Source: Favolaschia claudopus
Lineage: Eukaryota; Basidiomycota; Agaricomycetes; Agaricales; Mycenaceae
Assembly: GCA_037176885.1 (NCBI GenBank)
Contig: JAWWNJ010000015.1
Span: 2,463,578 to 2,527,577 of the forward strand
Direction of reading: 5' to 3'
DNA length: 64,000 nucleotides
A program made the translations under genes and the position numbers. Below, piece by piece: positions 11,684 through 24,273 of the stretch (positions within the stretch are counted from its first letter, which is position 1; each line of letters begins with the position of its first letter). The notes under the pieces were generated by a model. It was not told the origin of the DNA. It worked only from the letters and a program-made list of their open reading frames with translations, and searched no databases.

Positions 11684-13477
11684 CTACTTATGATTGCGAA
11701 CCCGTGTCTTAATTGGTCGTGGAGGGCTCGGCTGCGTTGAGGACGCGGTGCTGGCGGAGATGTTGGCGTTTTCTTTCGCTGGTGCTGAAGACGAGGGAAG
11801 GTCGCCGACTCTCTTCCAAGGGACGTAGTCCTCCTCTTTCTTCACAACGCTTTCCACCAAATTAGCCACACCTTTGAGCACCAGCTCCCGGAAGCCGTTC
11901 ATTGTCCATCGGTCAATGTTCTCAATCAAGAAAAAGACCTGGACATTGACATCATCAGTATAAGAACCTGAATCAGAAAGCGGTAGAGCATCGTGCCTCA
12001 GCAATATCTGCAGCTCTGTCCAGCTGTGAGGAGCAAATGAGCCAAAAGGGATTACTTCAATTGTGAATAAGACATACCTGCCATTCGTGAAAAATGTCCG
12101 CTCCATCACCAGCAATGCTCTCGATTCGATATGGGGCTGAATAGACGACCTTCGGAATTTCTGAGCATGTGGATTGTGATTAAAGATATCAGATAAGACG
12201 CACCGAAGATTTGCCTCCTTCTGATGGAGTACCGCACCAGTCGACATGGGCCCTAACAGTGCCGCTGGCCCAAACCAAGCCTATGACTGGCGCTTTCACT
12301 TGATGACAATGGAGATGTCGGGCAGCAGCTGCGGTGGACATTCTGTTCTGCCGGTACGCGTCTTCCAGCATTGTATGTACAGGTTTCTTATCCTCCCAAA
12401 CGCTGCTAACAAATTGAAATGCTGGTGTCTCGGGCGGCACGACTAGGGGAGTGCTTTGGAACCGGAATGAAGAGCTTTTGCTCACATTGCCAGTCTTGAC
12501 AACATTGGGGTGCCGTTTGAGGACTTGATAAGGAGAGTCTTTGGAAAGCGATAGCGCTCTGATTTTCGCTGAAGGTATCATCACAACCGCATCCGGCGAG
12601 GCTGTCTTTGCGCCTGAAAGGAAATATAGCAGAATGACTCGTCTCTTCCGGCACTCACTTACCCAGTATGCGTGCAGTCTCTGGACTCACATTCGCAGTC
12701 ACCAGGGGTTGAGGCAGAGATATGCTGCATTGAACGCTATTCAGACGTATCAGATGCCAAAAGGTTCTTACGAAGGATGAAGTATACGGACCGGAGAGTG
12801 CTCCCTCTGATGGCAGGGCTGCGAAGCACATTGTACCTGATGCATCTGTAGTTGATTCAATCACGAGGAAGAGTAATGTTCATACTAACACATTGGCAGC
12901 ATAATCAGCCTCGGAATATTTTTCCTTCGATTCTTTCATAATGTTCAGCCGCCGCCAGGCAGAATGAACAATGATCATCTTTGAAAGTATTGCTTGGACG
13001 TCCGCGTTCGCAACCTTACCAAAAAGTTTGGGATTCTTGTCATGGATCTCTTGGAGGAAGCTCAAGAAATCTTTCGGAACCAGGTTTGAAAGCGATTTGA
13101 ACTCGGGTGATCCCTTGTAGAGATAAATTCGAGATCTTCGACTGGGAAAGGTTACAAACCTTTTCAAGCCAGACAGCAGGAAGCTTTGGCCTGGAAGAGA
13201 AATCGAACAACTCTTGTATGGACTGCTTGAAGACTTCCGGTATATCGGACGAGAACGACACTTGTTCGCATTTCTGGTGAGAAGACCATATCTCGAAATG
13301 CGTGAGGTTCCTCGCAATCCTGATAATTAAAGTAAGCCTCCAAAGCTTGGGAGAAACAAATGACTTTATCACGCACTCTGATGGGGACAGTCTGCGCGCA
13401 GTCGGTGGTTTTGTCGCTTTAGCAGCACCTTTCCTTCGTTTAGATCTCGGATTCGGTGGGCTGCTGGTAGAGCTCAT
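11684..13477 (-). CDS. Uncharacterised protein
   Basis: It starts MSSTSSPPNPRSKRRKGAAK at 13477, a Lys/Arg-rich stretch that could act as a nuclear signal. Further coding segments are clear by composition: KQSIQELFDFSSRPKLPAVW near 13210, SPEFKSLSNLVPKDF and ANADVQAILSKMIIVHSAW at 13110-12960, IRYNVLRSPAIRGSTLRSVY after an intron at 12890-12850, HCHQVKAPVIGLVWASGTV near 12300, and a last exon 12200-11684 with ALLVMERTFFTNGRYVLF and a Ser/Pro-rich basic tail. I do not recognise the family. One join near 13150 needs a frame change that I could not explain by a normal intron, so a frameshift or mis-modelled exon is possible. Convergent with ARG2. Confidence 0.6.
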
Positions 13478-13878
13478 TTAGTGTCAGTCGTAGATGAAGA
13501 GTGCTATATCGTCAATGGGCGTAAGAGTCGTAAGATTGCAAGGGAAGTAAGTGGTGGTCAATCGAACCAAGTGTTTACTTCCGTTTGCATCCGATCAATA
13601 ATTCCGTAACTGATGTACAGTGGCTATACGCGTCAAAGTCCTTACTATCTTATCTAATCTCGAAAAGTCGCGCTTGGCGGCAGCCACATGGCTTTAGGGG
13701 AATCTCTGTTGAGCATGTTCATTTACCATGGGAACCGCCTAAATCCACCGATTTAAAAGGCGAGCACCAAGCCTCGGTCAAATCAACCTTTATTTCCTCC
13801 CTTTTCTCGGACTGGTTCCCCAGCTTCTTCAATTTTCTTGCTGTGCACTGTCTTCGACCTGCTACTAGTATCTTCAAG
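13478..13878. other. Divergent intergenic region
   Basis: It lies between the unknown minus-strand gene and the small secreted protein. A TATA-like TTTAAAA occurs at 13752-13758, 121 bp before the plus-strand start, followed by a pyrimidine-rich leader. Nothing else is evident. Confidence 0.45.
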
Positions 13879-14726
13879 ATGTTCTTCCGGTCATCTCTTC
13901 TTGTGGTTTCCTTGGTTGCAGCAGCTAGTGCCAGTGAGAATACTTTCTCTTCAATCATACAGTAACAACCCGTTGACTTTTCGTTCCAACAGTCCCTTTG
14001 CCATCATTGTTGAAGCGAGCCAACCCATGTTTCGTTACGGGGAGGTACACCGCTGGAGTTCCTTTACAAGCACCTCAATACTGAGAACTTTCCATAGTGT
14101 TGCCCTTCCTGCGGAGGTTGCTGCAGGAATCACGGCTCTTGAACAAGCCGTAACGTGCAACGCGAAGGTGCGCGCGAATATCATGATAACGAGTGCCTCG
14201 CTGAATCGTTTCGCTAGATTCAAGTCGCCCCCGGTGTCCCCGACATCACCTCCGGCGGAGTTGCATACAGCAGCATTGACTTCCAGAAGTCCTCGGCTTC
14301 GCCTCTGGGATTCGCCTTGGCTACGTTCAAAACGGCCCAGGATCCGGCTGCTACAGATCTGCAGAAACTGCAAAGCCAACTGAATGATTATCTTGCTCTT
14401 GAGGCTGGTGTTCGATCACAACCCAACTCATCAGCCCTACTCGCCAAACTGAAGGGTCCGAAATTCTTTTTGCAATTCCAAGTTGGTAGTTTCAATGCGC
14501 CGTGTCTTCATGTCACTGAAATTGATCCAGATCGCCCGAGTCCAGACGGCAAAAGGAGTAAAGCTGGGAGTAGCAGACACAGTCGAACACCAACTCGGAA
14601 AAGTTACCAAGGTCAGAAACCGCGACATGCAGTCATGATCCAACTAATTCACTTGGCATCCAGAACGCTGTAGGAGCATCAGCCAGCGAGATTGCTCAGG
14701 TTCAAGCACTGGCCAAGATCGTTTAG
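13879..14726 (+). CDS. Small secreted protein of unknown function
   Basis: It opens with a clean signal peptide (MFFRSSLLVVSLVAAASA), then a probable Kex2-type KR site (LLKRANPCF). Five exons can be joined: the signal peptide; a very short second exon; LPAEVAAGITALEQAVTCNA; an exon with APGVPDITSGGVAYSSIDF, SASPLGFALATFKTAQDP and LNDYLALEAGVRSQPNSSAL; and GVKLGVADTVEHQLGKVTK, ending ASEIAQVQALAKIV. The mature protein has about 160 residues and two Cys near its start. Similar secreted proteins are common in Agaricomycetes without known role. The Ser/Ala-rich composition and lack of catalytic motifs fit a wall or matrix protein, but no function is assigned. Confidence 0.78.
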
Positions 14727-14884
14727 TCTTTGGCACCGTATTCATTCATTCATTGACACTGTCAGAGGCAGTTACCTTCTTTCTTTCCTGGGATGTTTTG
14801 TGGAACTGTATCGCTTTTGAAAGCCCAAGGAATTTCTATTTCTCTTTCGTGAAGCGGGAATTACAACGGATTTAAATGCGAATG

Positions 14885-16291
14885 TCAAAAGATTTTGTCC
14901 ATTAGATGTCGGGACGCCTCCACTCCCAACTAGAAACTGATGAGCATCTAAATCAAATCTCTTCAGCTGGATCGACTCACGAAAGTGGCTGCATTGGCGG
15001 GGAAGGCCTGCAAAGGCGAAGATGAGAAAGACCAACGATGAACAAAAAGTGGGGCACATACTCGACCCATGGCAGGTCCGAAACCTTTCCATAAAGCGCC
15101 GACACCATCTTGGGCAATTGTTTTCCGAGCACAGTCTATCAGCCCAGAGTACGTGCCGGTGGGCGCTGACTGTAGCCGCGACTTCAAAACCTGAGAACTC
15201 AAAATTAGAACCGTAGCATGCTTCGAAATACGAGAAACACATACATCAGGAGGATAGCCACAGCCCACATCGCGACACCGGCGGTTCCGCCAGCCAATAT
15301 GATCGCACTGAGATTTAATTGTGACGGCGACTGCCCGGGAGGCGTCAAAGCCTTCTTCGTGATTTCGTACGCCGCGAAGTACCTAAAATAAGAAGTACCT
15401 AAAATAAGAAAATTTTCAGTATTACCTCCGTGGACTATATATGGAATTGGGAAAAATCACGCAGCGCTGCCAGGTCCGTCTCGAGCAAGCGTAGCCCCGG
15501 AGCCTCTGAAAATACTTTTTAAACCGCCCTCCTTGTAAAGATGTCTCATAACATCAAATACACCCTTATATTTCTGTTCCGAACCGCCTTGACCTTGCAC
15601 CTAAATTGCACTCTCAGTATACTCTGCTCCACAATGATTCGTCGGCGACGTACATACCTGTAGAAGAACCTTGGCTCTCTCCACAGGTGCAGTTAACAGC
15701 GTCGTTGGGACAGCAGACAGGAAACCAGCGGTCGCAAGTTCAGGGATAGACAGGACGTCCGATGTTCTATTCGGTGTCCAGGCCAGGATCAGTTGTTTCG
15801 ACGCATCGTAGGCCTGATAACAGACATGAGTTGTATATGAAACCAGCGGATACGCGTAGAGAACGCTACGGACCCAGAACGAAACGGCAAATATTGGCGT
15901 AACTCCAAGTAGTGGGGGAAGCATCCCGCGATACATCCTGCAAGCCAGAAAATCATCCCTGGCTTGAACAGGCAAAGGCATGGTAAGTTACCCCATTATC
16001 CCATCCTTCGCCACGGTCTTCTTGACCACATCTATCGCTCCAGTGTATACTCCGGCCGGCGCAGTTTGCAGACGCGTTTTTGTCAGATCGAAGGGGTGTC
16101 CTTGAGAAATGGAAGGGTTGATTGCCCGAGGACACACAAATTTCGATTCGAGCTCACCAACTAAAACGGCTGCAGCACCTCCGAAACCGCCAGCAATGAA
16201 GGACTTGATCTGTTCCGCCGCGGAGACTTCACTCTGTAATCCATGAATGAGGACGACGGAAATAAATCGAGACACAAGCTTATTGTACCAT
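14885..16291 (-). CDS. Mitochondrial carnitine/acylcarnitine carrier
   Basis: Exchanges acylcarnitine for carnitine across the inner mitochondrial membrane for fatty-acid oxidation. The three carrier repeats each keep the signature: [26 protein letters not shown], and [13 protein letters not shown]. The protein starts [20 protein letters not shown], typical for this subfamily. The start ATG (16291-16289) is the only coding part of its exon, since the intron begins at the next base (GTACAATAAG). Later exons give [51 protein letters not shown] and [10 protein letters not shown]. The end is [14 protein letters not shown] with stop at 14885-14887. About 300 residues, normal length. The intron before YFAAYEI carries a 16-base tandem duplication that includes the splice acceptor. 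Confidence 0.92.
15376..15407 (-). repeat. 16-bp tandem duplication spanning a splice acceptor
   Basis: The unit gaagtacctaaaataa occurs twice, head to tail (15376-15391 and 15392-15407). On the coding strand each copy reads as an acceptor, TTATTTTAG followed by GTACTTC. Using the copy nearer the coding exon keeps the carrier frame (YFAAYEI); using the other adds 16 nt and shifts it. Confidence 0.95.
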
Positions 16292-16576
16292 CGGCGCAGA
16301 GACAGACAAGAGTTGAGTTGAGGAGCCGTTGAAGAAGTTCGAAAGTCCGGAAGCCGGAGTTTTTCATGTGATTGCGTATTTGGGAAACTTCCATTTTGGG
16401 AAATCCTCCCAGTTATCAGTCTTCGTCGGATTCTCTGGGGTTCTTGACGCGCCATGGCGGTACCGAAGCACGAGACCAAGTTTACATATTCACCGTGTTT
16501 CCGCGACATAATACATGTACAAAAAATACATTCTAAATTACTGGTCAGAAGAGTACCACTTATCAATCATTCATCG

Positions 16577-19273
16577 TCAGTCATCGTCAGCGCCAAACCC
16601 GCCAACCGGTTCATATGTCGGCTGCGTGAAGTCCCTCCGCCAAAAAGCACGGACACCATAGAAGAAAAGACAGATCAGACCTATGCCGCCTAATCCGACG
16701 ACTGCAGGTCCACCGTACTCGATATACCATCTTGGATAATACGGAACCAGCGGCTGGTCGATTTGAATAACCCCGCCTGTACCTCCGCCAGTCGTACTGC
16801 GCCCCCAACCAACTACTCTTGCCCAGTCTGAGTCTCCGTCCGAACCCCGCGCACCCTTAATGCCGACGATGTAGTCTCCCATATCCGTTTTACGGAAAAT
16901 GACGTCGCCGTACGCAGCCGCGGGCGAACGGAGGGTGGTATAAGTCGCCGAGTCATCCAGCACCAGAGGCCGGTTGTTATTGATAATTGTGTCCACAGCA
17001 TCGACGGTACCTCTCGGTGTCGGAATAATATGTTGGCTGACGAGATCGCGTAGACCCTCCAAGTCAGCATACAGCTCCGTCAGATTATAGCTCTCGAACG
17101 CAGTGTCCTTCGGACAGAGCAGTGTCCAGCCGACATTGTCGAAGCCTTGACCCGTCCATATCGAATCAGGTGGCGGGGTGGAACCGTTCAGTACCCAATC
17201 CATCCCTGCCTTGGTGACCAAAGTCGCCATGGTCGTCGCATCAGCAGCTTTGATGAGTTTACCGACTGTGATGTCGACTGTGCGCGGGATGAGGATGTCT
17301 GATACTTCGTGTACGACGCCTGTACGAGTGAGGATGTCGCGTGGGAAAAGTTCTGCTTTCATTCCAGACCAACCGCCACTGGCTCCAACGAATATACTCC
17401 CATTCTTGTTGTATTCAAGCTGAACATCAGAGCCTTCCAATGTGGCAAAAGTACGAGAGCCGTTCTGGAACGAACGGCTGTACTCGACAGTATCGAGGGT
17501 ATGGTGTAGGAGAACACTCGCCAGGTCTTTCTTCGAAGACGGCGCCAACAGGTGAGCGCTGACGAGCTGCCCAAGTCGCTGGAAAGCGGAGTTGTGAGGG
17601 ACAAACACGGAGGTTCTTGCAGTGAGATTCAGCTTTTCTGCAACGGCGGCCGAGAACGCAGACGCGAGGAACAATGATGAGTCCTGAAGGGGTAGTATGG
17701 TACCCAGCACATCGGAAGGAGGTGTGAGGGGCCGAGAAATGAAGTATATCAGAGTGTTGTTAACGACTAAGGTGTACTATGAGTTATAGTTCCCCGAAGA
17801 CAAACGAAACTGACCGCGTTCACCAATAACACTAACACCACCAAATTTGAAGGTCTTGTCCTCTTTCTTCTTGTCTCCCGAGGTCACGCCTATACTCAAC
17901 ACCTGCCGTCCACCATCAAGGCCGTCTTCGATGAGTTCAGTTTCTAGCAACATGCCGTCCTCTAATTTCTTCGATGTCCAATGCCCCGGGAGAAAATGGT
18001 ATTGTAGCATCTTCTTCAAGCCCTCGGAACCCTTCTCTGGGATATCATCATCGCCGAATAATTTCAAAACATCATCCTGTGGCGCCAAGATGGTGCGTTT
18101 GGCTTGGGTATCGTTAACGAGTCCGGTGAGATTAGCGGAGTGAATGAGTGACACAAAGGACGAGCAATTTAGAGCTAGGAGATATTTCTCCGGCGTGAGT
18201 TCTAGATCCACTAATAGATCGGACACTAAATGAAGGACACCGTTAGACGCGTAGATATCGGGCCGCACGAGCTCAGCGGATGAGACTTTGGTTTTTTCCG
18301 GTGTCACGATGATGTCAAGAACGCTACCGTCGATGGTCTTCACTGTACACATTGTGAGCCACTAACAGTATAATAGAACAAGGATCTTACGCTTCCCACT
18401 GGGGTCGAATGTGTCAGACCACCTAACCTTCTTGTGGACAACTGCGTGGGAATTGACGATACGAAGCAGGTCTGCGGTGGCGAATTCGCTTTCGAGGTAG
18501 AGACGCTCTATTTCGTGGAGGTTGTTGAATGCGTCATCGACAGGTAAGAAAAGCGTTAATTGGGAGGTGGAGTTCAACAAAGAGACGATCTCGGAGGTCA
18601 AGATTTTGTTGAAGTATGAGACGGGCTGGTGCTGAGCGATAAGATGTGCTAGGTCGGGCGGTGGCTCGAGGACACTGTCTATCCCAAGTAGAACGCCGTT
18701 TCCGGCATCTATCTTGCCCTTGACTATTTCAATTCCGTCGTTTCCGAAAGCATCTACTCCGACCCATGCGCCTTCGGCCCGAGTGGCAACGCGCAGTCGC
18801 TGCGGAGCACCACCGAGTGCACCACCGGGTATCGGCATCCACGGGGGCGACGGGGGTGGCTCGCGCGACGGTGGTTCGAGGGGTGAGCGGGGGAAGTGTA
18901 GGGTCTTGAGTTCGAGAGGATTGGGAGCCTCTGGAACGTTGGGCAGAGAGTAGTTTAATAAATGGTAGAAAAGCTGCTGTCGCAACTGTTCTTGGATATT
19001 ATCGTTGAGAGTAAAGGAAGGGTCTGATACGACAGAGTTCCATAGACCATTGCGCTCTATTGCGTTGTTTGTAGGGGCAAAAAATGTGCTGCCATTAAGT
19101 CTATTGAGAGTTGGGATGAGACGCGCGCGTTGAAGGAGGGTGATTAGGGAGGTATAGTCTGGGTCGTCTGAGAGATAGTCGACGAGGGTGCGGGAGTAGG
19201 TGGTGGTGAAGGAGGATTGGGCTGCGAATATGAGAGGAATGGGGAGGAGGAGGAATCGCTGGAAGAGGACCAT
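16577..19273 (-). CDS. Multi-FAS1 (fasciclin) domain membrane-anchored protein
   Basis: A probable cell-surface adhesion protein. It has a signal peptide (MVLFQRFLLLPIPLIFAAQS) and three exons (19273-18362 area, 18352-17777, 17710-16577). About four FAS1 units can be recognised from H-box-like segments: NGSTFFAPTNNAIER; QLTLFLPVDDAFNNLHE with SHAVVHKKV; RTILAPQDDVLKLFGDD with GVLHLVSDLLV; and SVFVPHNSAFQRLGQ with GVVHEVSDILIP. A fifth, degenerate unit may occur (WTLLCPKDTAFESYNLT). A Pro-rich loop (EPPSREPPPSPPW) interrupts the first unit. Many N-glycosylation sites are present. Near the C-terminus is one membrane segment (VVGLGGIGLICLFFYGVRAF) and a short cytoplasmic tail ending GADDD. The start codon is 49 bp from that of RAV1 on the other strand. 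Confidence 0.88.
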
Positions 19274-19322
19274 GGTGGTGGTTGACCTGAAGGGTGAAGC
19301 AGCGAGGATACTTACGTCATCA

Positions 19323-22300
19323 ATGCTCTCTCTCGTCTCCCTTTTACCGTCGCCTTCAGAGTCTGTTCACTCCCTTCAGCTAGCCGACAGCAATACTCTC
19401 CTCGTCCGTCCCTTTCTTCTGAACCACCACCATCGCTCACTGCTCTCCAGTTACACGCTTCTGCAGACGCCGTTGTCATCCGCGATGCCGCGTCTCTCGC
19501 CCTTGTACGCGTCCTTCTCTTCTCAGACGCCTTTCCGGGCGCCACCGCCTCCATCTCCTGCCTTTCCGTCGACTCCGGCATGAAGCTCGTGCGTCTTGGT
19601 CTGTTCTCGTCTCCCGTAGTTCCTATGTGTTCTGTGCCTAGATAGTCGCGTCAATGCATACTCGAATAGCTGCATGGGCTCTCTCTGGCGTCCAGCAACA
19701 TGCGTGGCGCTTGCATTCTTCTCTCATCCTTCCTCCCAACCACACAGTAACCGCACTCGATAGTAAATCGGGTAAATGATTTACCCTCCACTTACTTAGC
19801 TTCCTGTTTTCTCATCCCTGCCAGGACTCCTCGCAGTGGGCAGCGAAAACAGCCTTTCTGTATATACCTTGATACTTGAGAACGATTTGCCCACTTGGTC
19901 GCAGAAATGGATGGTCTCGTACGACTCTTTCTCAACCCATCCCTCTGATTCTGAGTCGTTTCCAGCATCGAAACACCGTGTCTAACGCGCTTCGCACCGT
20001 CACTCATGTATATCGCCGCTACCGCAAAAGTTTGTGTTCGCGATGTGTGGCGCGAATGCGACTAACACGTTTCAACAGCATCACAGATCCCTGCGCACCT
20101 ACTCTACAACATCAGGGCGCCTCACCCAAGACATCCCTCATCCTCGCCCCATAACCAACATCTCGTGGCGCCACTCTCAAGCCTCGAGTCGTGACGATCT
20201 CATCCTCTACACCATAACCTCAGATTCTACCCTCCGAATATTCATCCCTGTTCTAGACTCCCCGCAATACTTACAACTGCACGCATCTCTGGATCTCTTC
20301 TCATCTATACCCTTCAGCATTTCTGCGACATTGCCGTCTACAAATTCAAGCGTCTTTTGGCTAGACCGAGAAATAGTTGGCGATTGCATCACCACTACAT
20401 TACAAAAGGAGGCGGATTCTGAACACGCACGGTTCAAGCGACTACAAGAAATCAAGGATGAGGGCTGGGATCTGTTTTTGCGGGTCCTCCATGACGGTTC
20501 TGCGGTCGTCACAGCAGTGGCTGTAAGTGTCTCTTCCCAAGACAGTAGTTCACTCGCTGATTGTGTGCAGAATATAGATCGTAGACCACCGACACTGCTT
20601 CGGCAATTCACTCTCCAGCAGACGCTACCTGGGACGTTCATCGAACCTCCCCGGTACTTACATCTACTGCCCAAGCCAGACCACGGTCTGCTGACCCTAG
20701 TAACATCCTCCCCTCTACGAACATTCGACTTTTCGCCCCTCCTTTTCCTCGATGCACATTCGGACGGGCTACGGCTCTGCGCTCAAGCTGCGGAGGCTGG
20801 CCCCGAAGAAGATTCACATATCGTGCGTTTCGTTCGGACCCCCGAAGGCTTTGGTGTCGGCGTTATTCGGGAAAATGGAGGCGAGGCCTGGAGGCTAGCG
20901 AGCAATGGTCCGAGTTTGATTCGATCTGGAAAATGGACGACGGCAGACCACGTCGTCGTATTAGATGGAGGGCGAAGCCACGCCACGTATTCTGCCACGG
21001 ATGGAATCCTCGCCTCGTCAGAAACAGCGCTGCAGCTGCCTCAAATCAGCTCCTTGTTTTCCCTCCCGTCGAAGGACGGACGAGAGACCATCGTCGGCAT
21101 AACAGTCGATTTTTCCATTGTTCAAGTCCGCGTCCCCGAACTCACGCTTTACGCGCACAATACGCTACCGATTCCAACGCCCAAAATGATCCTACCTGTG
21201 GATCCAATGGCCTGGGGCCGGCGTGGCGAATGGGCGACGCACGATGTGCTGTTAAGCGTGTCAGAGACTGGTGATCTTGCGTTTTGGGTACCCGACGACA
21301 GCTCGGCGTGGCGGTGTACTGGCACTGTTAGGACACATCGTACGGCCATCAGCAACGCGCGGTGTAGTTCTGCTAAAAAGACGGCATTGAGTGACTGCTG
21401 TTCTTTGTTTCCACAATAACGTCAAGTTGACCGTTTTATATAGTCGTTCGTTCTCCCGAGGGCGAAGAATTGACTATCTGGGATTCGAAAGAGTCCGAAT
21501 TCGCATCGGGTCTTGAATTCCGTGGCATTTATAGGTAACCACTTAACCATTCTCTCTTCTTCATTTGACTCTGACTTTCCATACCAGCGAGTCGATCAAC
21601 GATCTCGACTGGAGTGCAACGCCAGATTCGCAATCTATCCTTGCCTTAGGGTTCCTGCACCACGTCGAACTGCTCTGCCAACAGCGATCCACCTACTTTG
21701 ACGAAGGTCCCGGTTGGATAAAGTGCTGGACGATTGACATCAGCTCGTGCGTCGTTTGATGGTGTCAGCTATGTGCCCTTCACAAAGGACGATTTTTTAG
21801 GTACATCCCGTACCAAATCAGTGACTCCATCTGGCTTGCAAATGGCTCTCTTCTCGTCGGCGCGGGACATCAAATGTACCTATTTGGGCAACAGCAACGT
21901 TCATCTCCAGACGCCGCGCCGTCAGAAAGCCTGTTTGAGCATGTGGCCAGACAAAATGGACCGCTGGTAGACTACCACCCGCAGATGCTACTGCAGTGCC
22001 TTCTGTGGGGTATGTTGTCTCTAATTGGTTTGTTTGTATGGATCGTACTCATCACGACGGAGCGTAGAAAAGGTGGAACTCGTCAAGGATATTATTGTAA
22101 ACCTTGCGCACGACATCGCCGAGTCCAAGTCAAGAGAAAGCTGGACGTCCATGCCCATAGAGAGGTATTTGCAAAAAGAAACTTCTTTAGGAACGGTAAG
22201 TCATCATCTGGAGGACGAAGGAGTTGTATTCATTCCCCTTTCCTATAGCATTCTGGTCATAAAAAGCGGTATACATTGCTTTTTAATGGTCCAGAGCAGA

Positions 22301-24125
22301 AAGACGAGTAGGTCTCGTATGCCCTTGTCTCAACTCATAGTTAAATTGCTCTCAGGGATGAAGAAGAAGGGTTCGGGCGACCCCTTGTCACCAGCCTGAT
22401 CCAGACGCTAGAGAGTGACCCTCTCCCTCATCTCACCCCCAACGAACAAGCCCATCTGCTTGTGCTTATCCAGGCTACACTGGAGGTATGTTCTTCCTAT
22501 CAGAAATATCAGAAATTATCAATCCCAGCACGTATTGAATTCACCCACAACAGATTGACGAACAACGCCGAGCTTTAGATTCGAATGGCTTGAGATATCT
22601 CATCTCAATGCGTTCGTTCTATATCCTGAACCGACGTGCCTCGGCCCCGGCAAGTCCTCAATCACATGGAGCTATCCCAAGACGGACGGGTCGGCGAGAG
22701 AGGCTACGATACAGGGATATCATCTGGGCATTTCACAGCGAGAGCCAGGACTTGCTGTTGTCCGCTTCTACTGCGGCGTGCAATGGCAAGATGTGCTGGG
22801 CCGATGCTCGAGCTCTTGGGGTCTCAATATGGCTTAATTCAATTGACGCAATGGTATGTCCCCAATCTGCAAAATGGTGTACACCTTTTCCAACGAAGTC
22901 GTAGAAATCCCACATAGAAGTCATTGCACGGAATGAATTCATGGCTGGGGACACCCGCGATCCGACCGCCTGTTCGTTGTACTATTTCGCGCTGGGAAAG
23001 ATCAAACTCGTACACGGCCTTTGGAGACAATCGGCATGGCATAAGGAGCAAGCTATGATGCTCAAATTTCTCTCCAATGATTTTTCCGAGCCGCGTTGGC
23101 GCACCGCTGCACTCAAAAATGCATATGCTCTACTCAGTAAACGGCGCTTCGGTGAGTTCATTATATTGCTCACAGTGCGTCAATGGCTGATGAGTCTGTA
23201 GAGTATGCAGCTGCGTTCTTTCTCCTCGGGGGTGCTCTCCAGGACGCTGTGAACGTTTGCCTTAAGCAACTGAACGATTTCCAGCTTGCGGTTGCGTTGG
23301 CCCGAGTCGTTGAACAAAGCGACGACGGACCTGTCCTGCTAGGTATACTCAATAACACCGTGATCCCAACCGCCTTTCGTGAGGGAAACAGGTGGCTTGC
23401 ATCTTGGGCTTTCTGGTTGCTTCACCGCCGTGATCTTGCTGTCCGAATTCTCGTCGTAGGCTTCATTTATCAGACACTCGCATGCTTGATGAACTAATTA
23501 GTTTCTAGACACCCTTGCAAGACGTCGCCGATTCGCTGAATATCACAGAAATCGGAGAGCCCCATTACGATGACCCCAGCCTTGCGCTTCTCTTCTCTCA
23601 GCTACGTTCCAAAACCCTGCAGGCGGCGAAAGGGTCGAGCGAAATTTCTGGTCGGGCCGAATTCAACTTTGTGCTCCAGATAGCGCGTGTTTTTTGCAAA
23701 ATGGGTATGCCCTCTCGTCGCTACTCGAGTGCGTCGATGATCATTATTCTGTCGTTGCAGGATGTCAGGTCCTAGCCCTTGATCTTGTCCGTTCTTGGAC
23801 ATTCGACCGACCGTCCATGGTGCTTCGTCCACCGACACCACCTACAGCTCCACCCAGTCCGACCGTTTCCCGACGCCCGAAATATGCTCTCGGGCCCACT
23901 ATGCGGCGACGTTCGTCAATTATCATCGACATGGATATTTCTTCCCTTCCTTCCACGCGCTCCAGTTCGCCTGTTCGAGACACTAGCAAGCCTCCAGTCA
24001 TTCCCGAAGAACCCGGCAATGAGGATGGGGACCTCATCGCGCGCAAGGCAGGCCTGGGCAACTTAATGAAGACCGCGAAGCAGGATGTCACCGTGCCCGA
24101 GTTTGACATGAATGCGTTCTTCTGA
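19323..24125 (+). CDS. RAV1: RAVE complex subunit 1 (V-ATPase assembly)
   Basis: RAVE reassembles V1 and Vo sectors of the vacuolar H+-ATPase; Rav1 is its large WD-repeat scaffold. The N-terminal beta-propeller part includes VVIRDAASLALVRVLLF and, later, ITNISWRHSQASSRDDLILY and DSTLRIFIPVLDS. The conserved Rav1 C-terminal domain is clear: WIKCWTIDISS, GSLLVGAGHQMYLFG, LLQCLLWEKVELVKDIIVNL, AFFLLGGALQDAVNVCLKQL, DFQLAVALARVVEQSDDGP, WLASWAFWLLHRRDLAV. The tail is Ser/Pro-rich and ends VPEFDMNAFF. More than ten short introns. The start (MLSLVSLLPSPSESVHSLQ) is a model: an intron ending in CTCTCCAG joins it to the second exon, and an alternative start cannot be excluded. Confidence 0.88.
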
Positions 24126-24273
24126 GTGGAATACTGGTTCTCATGTATATCCGTTAGTAGTGGAGGTGTAGATATAGTAGACGACCGTCATTCTTTCAAA
24201 GTAAAACTACAAGTGTATAATTGCCAAGTATATCTCCGCACACAAAGGTTGAATATTGCATTCCCGATCTCCC

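Noticed and set aside
19200..19583. Plus-strand open frame over the FAS1/RAV1 start region
   Set aside because: Only the part from 19323 reads as the RAV1 N-terminus; the upstream part is antisense to the FAS1 signal peptide.
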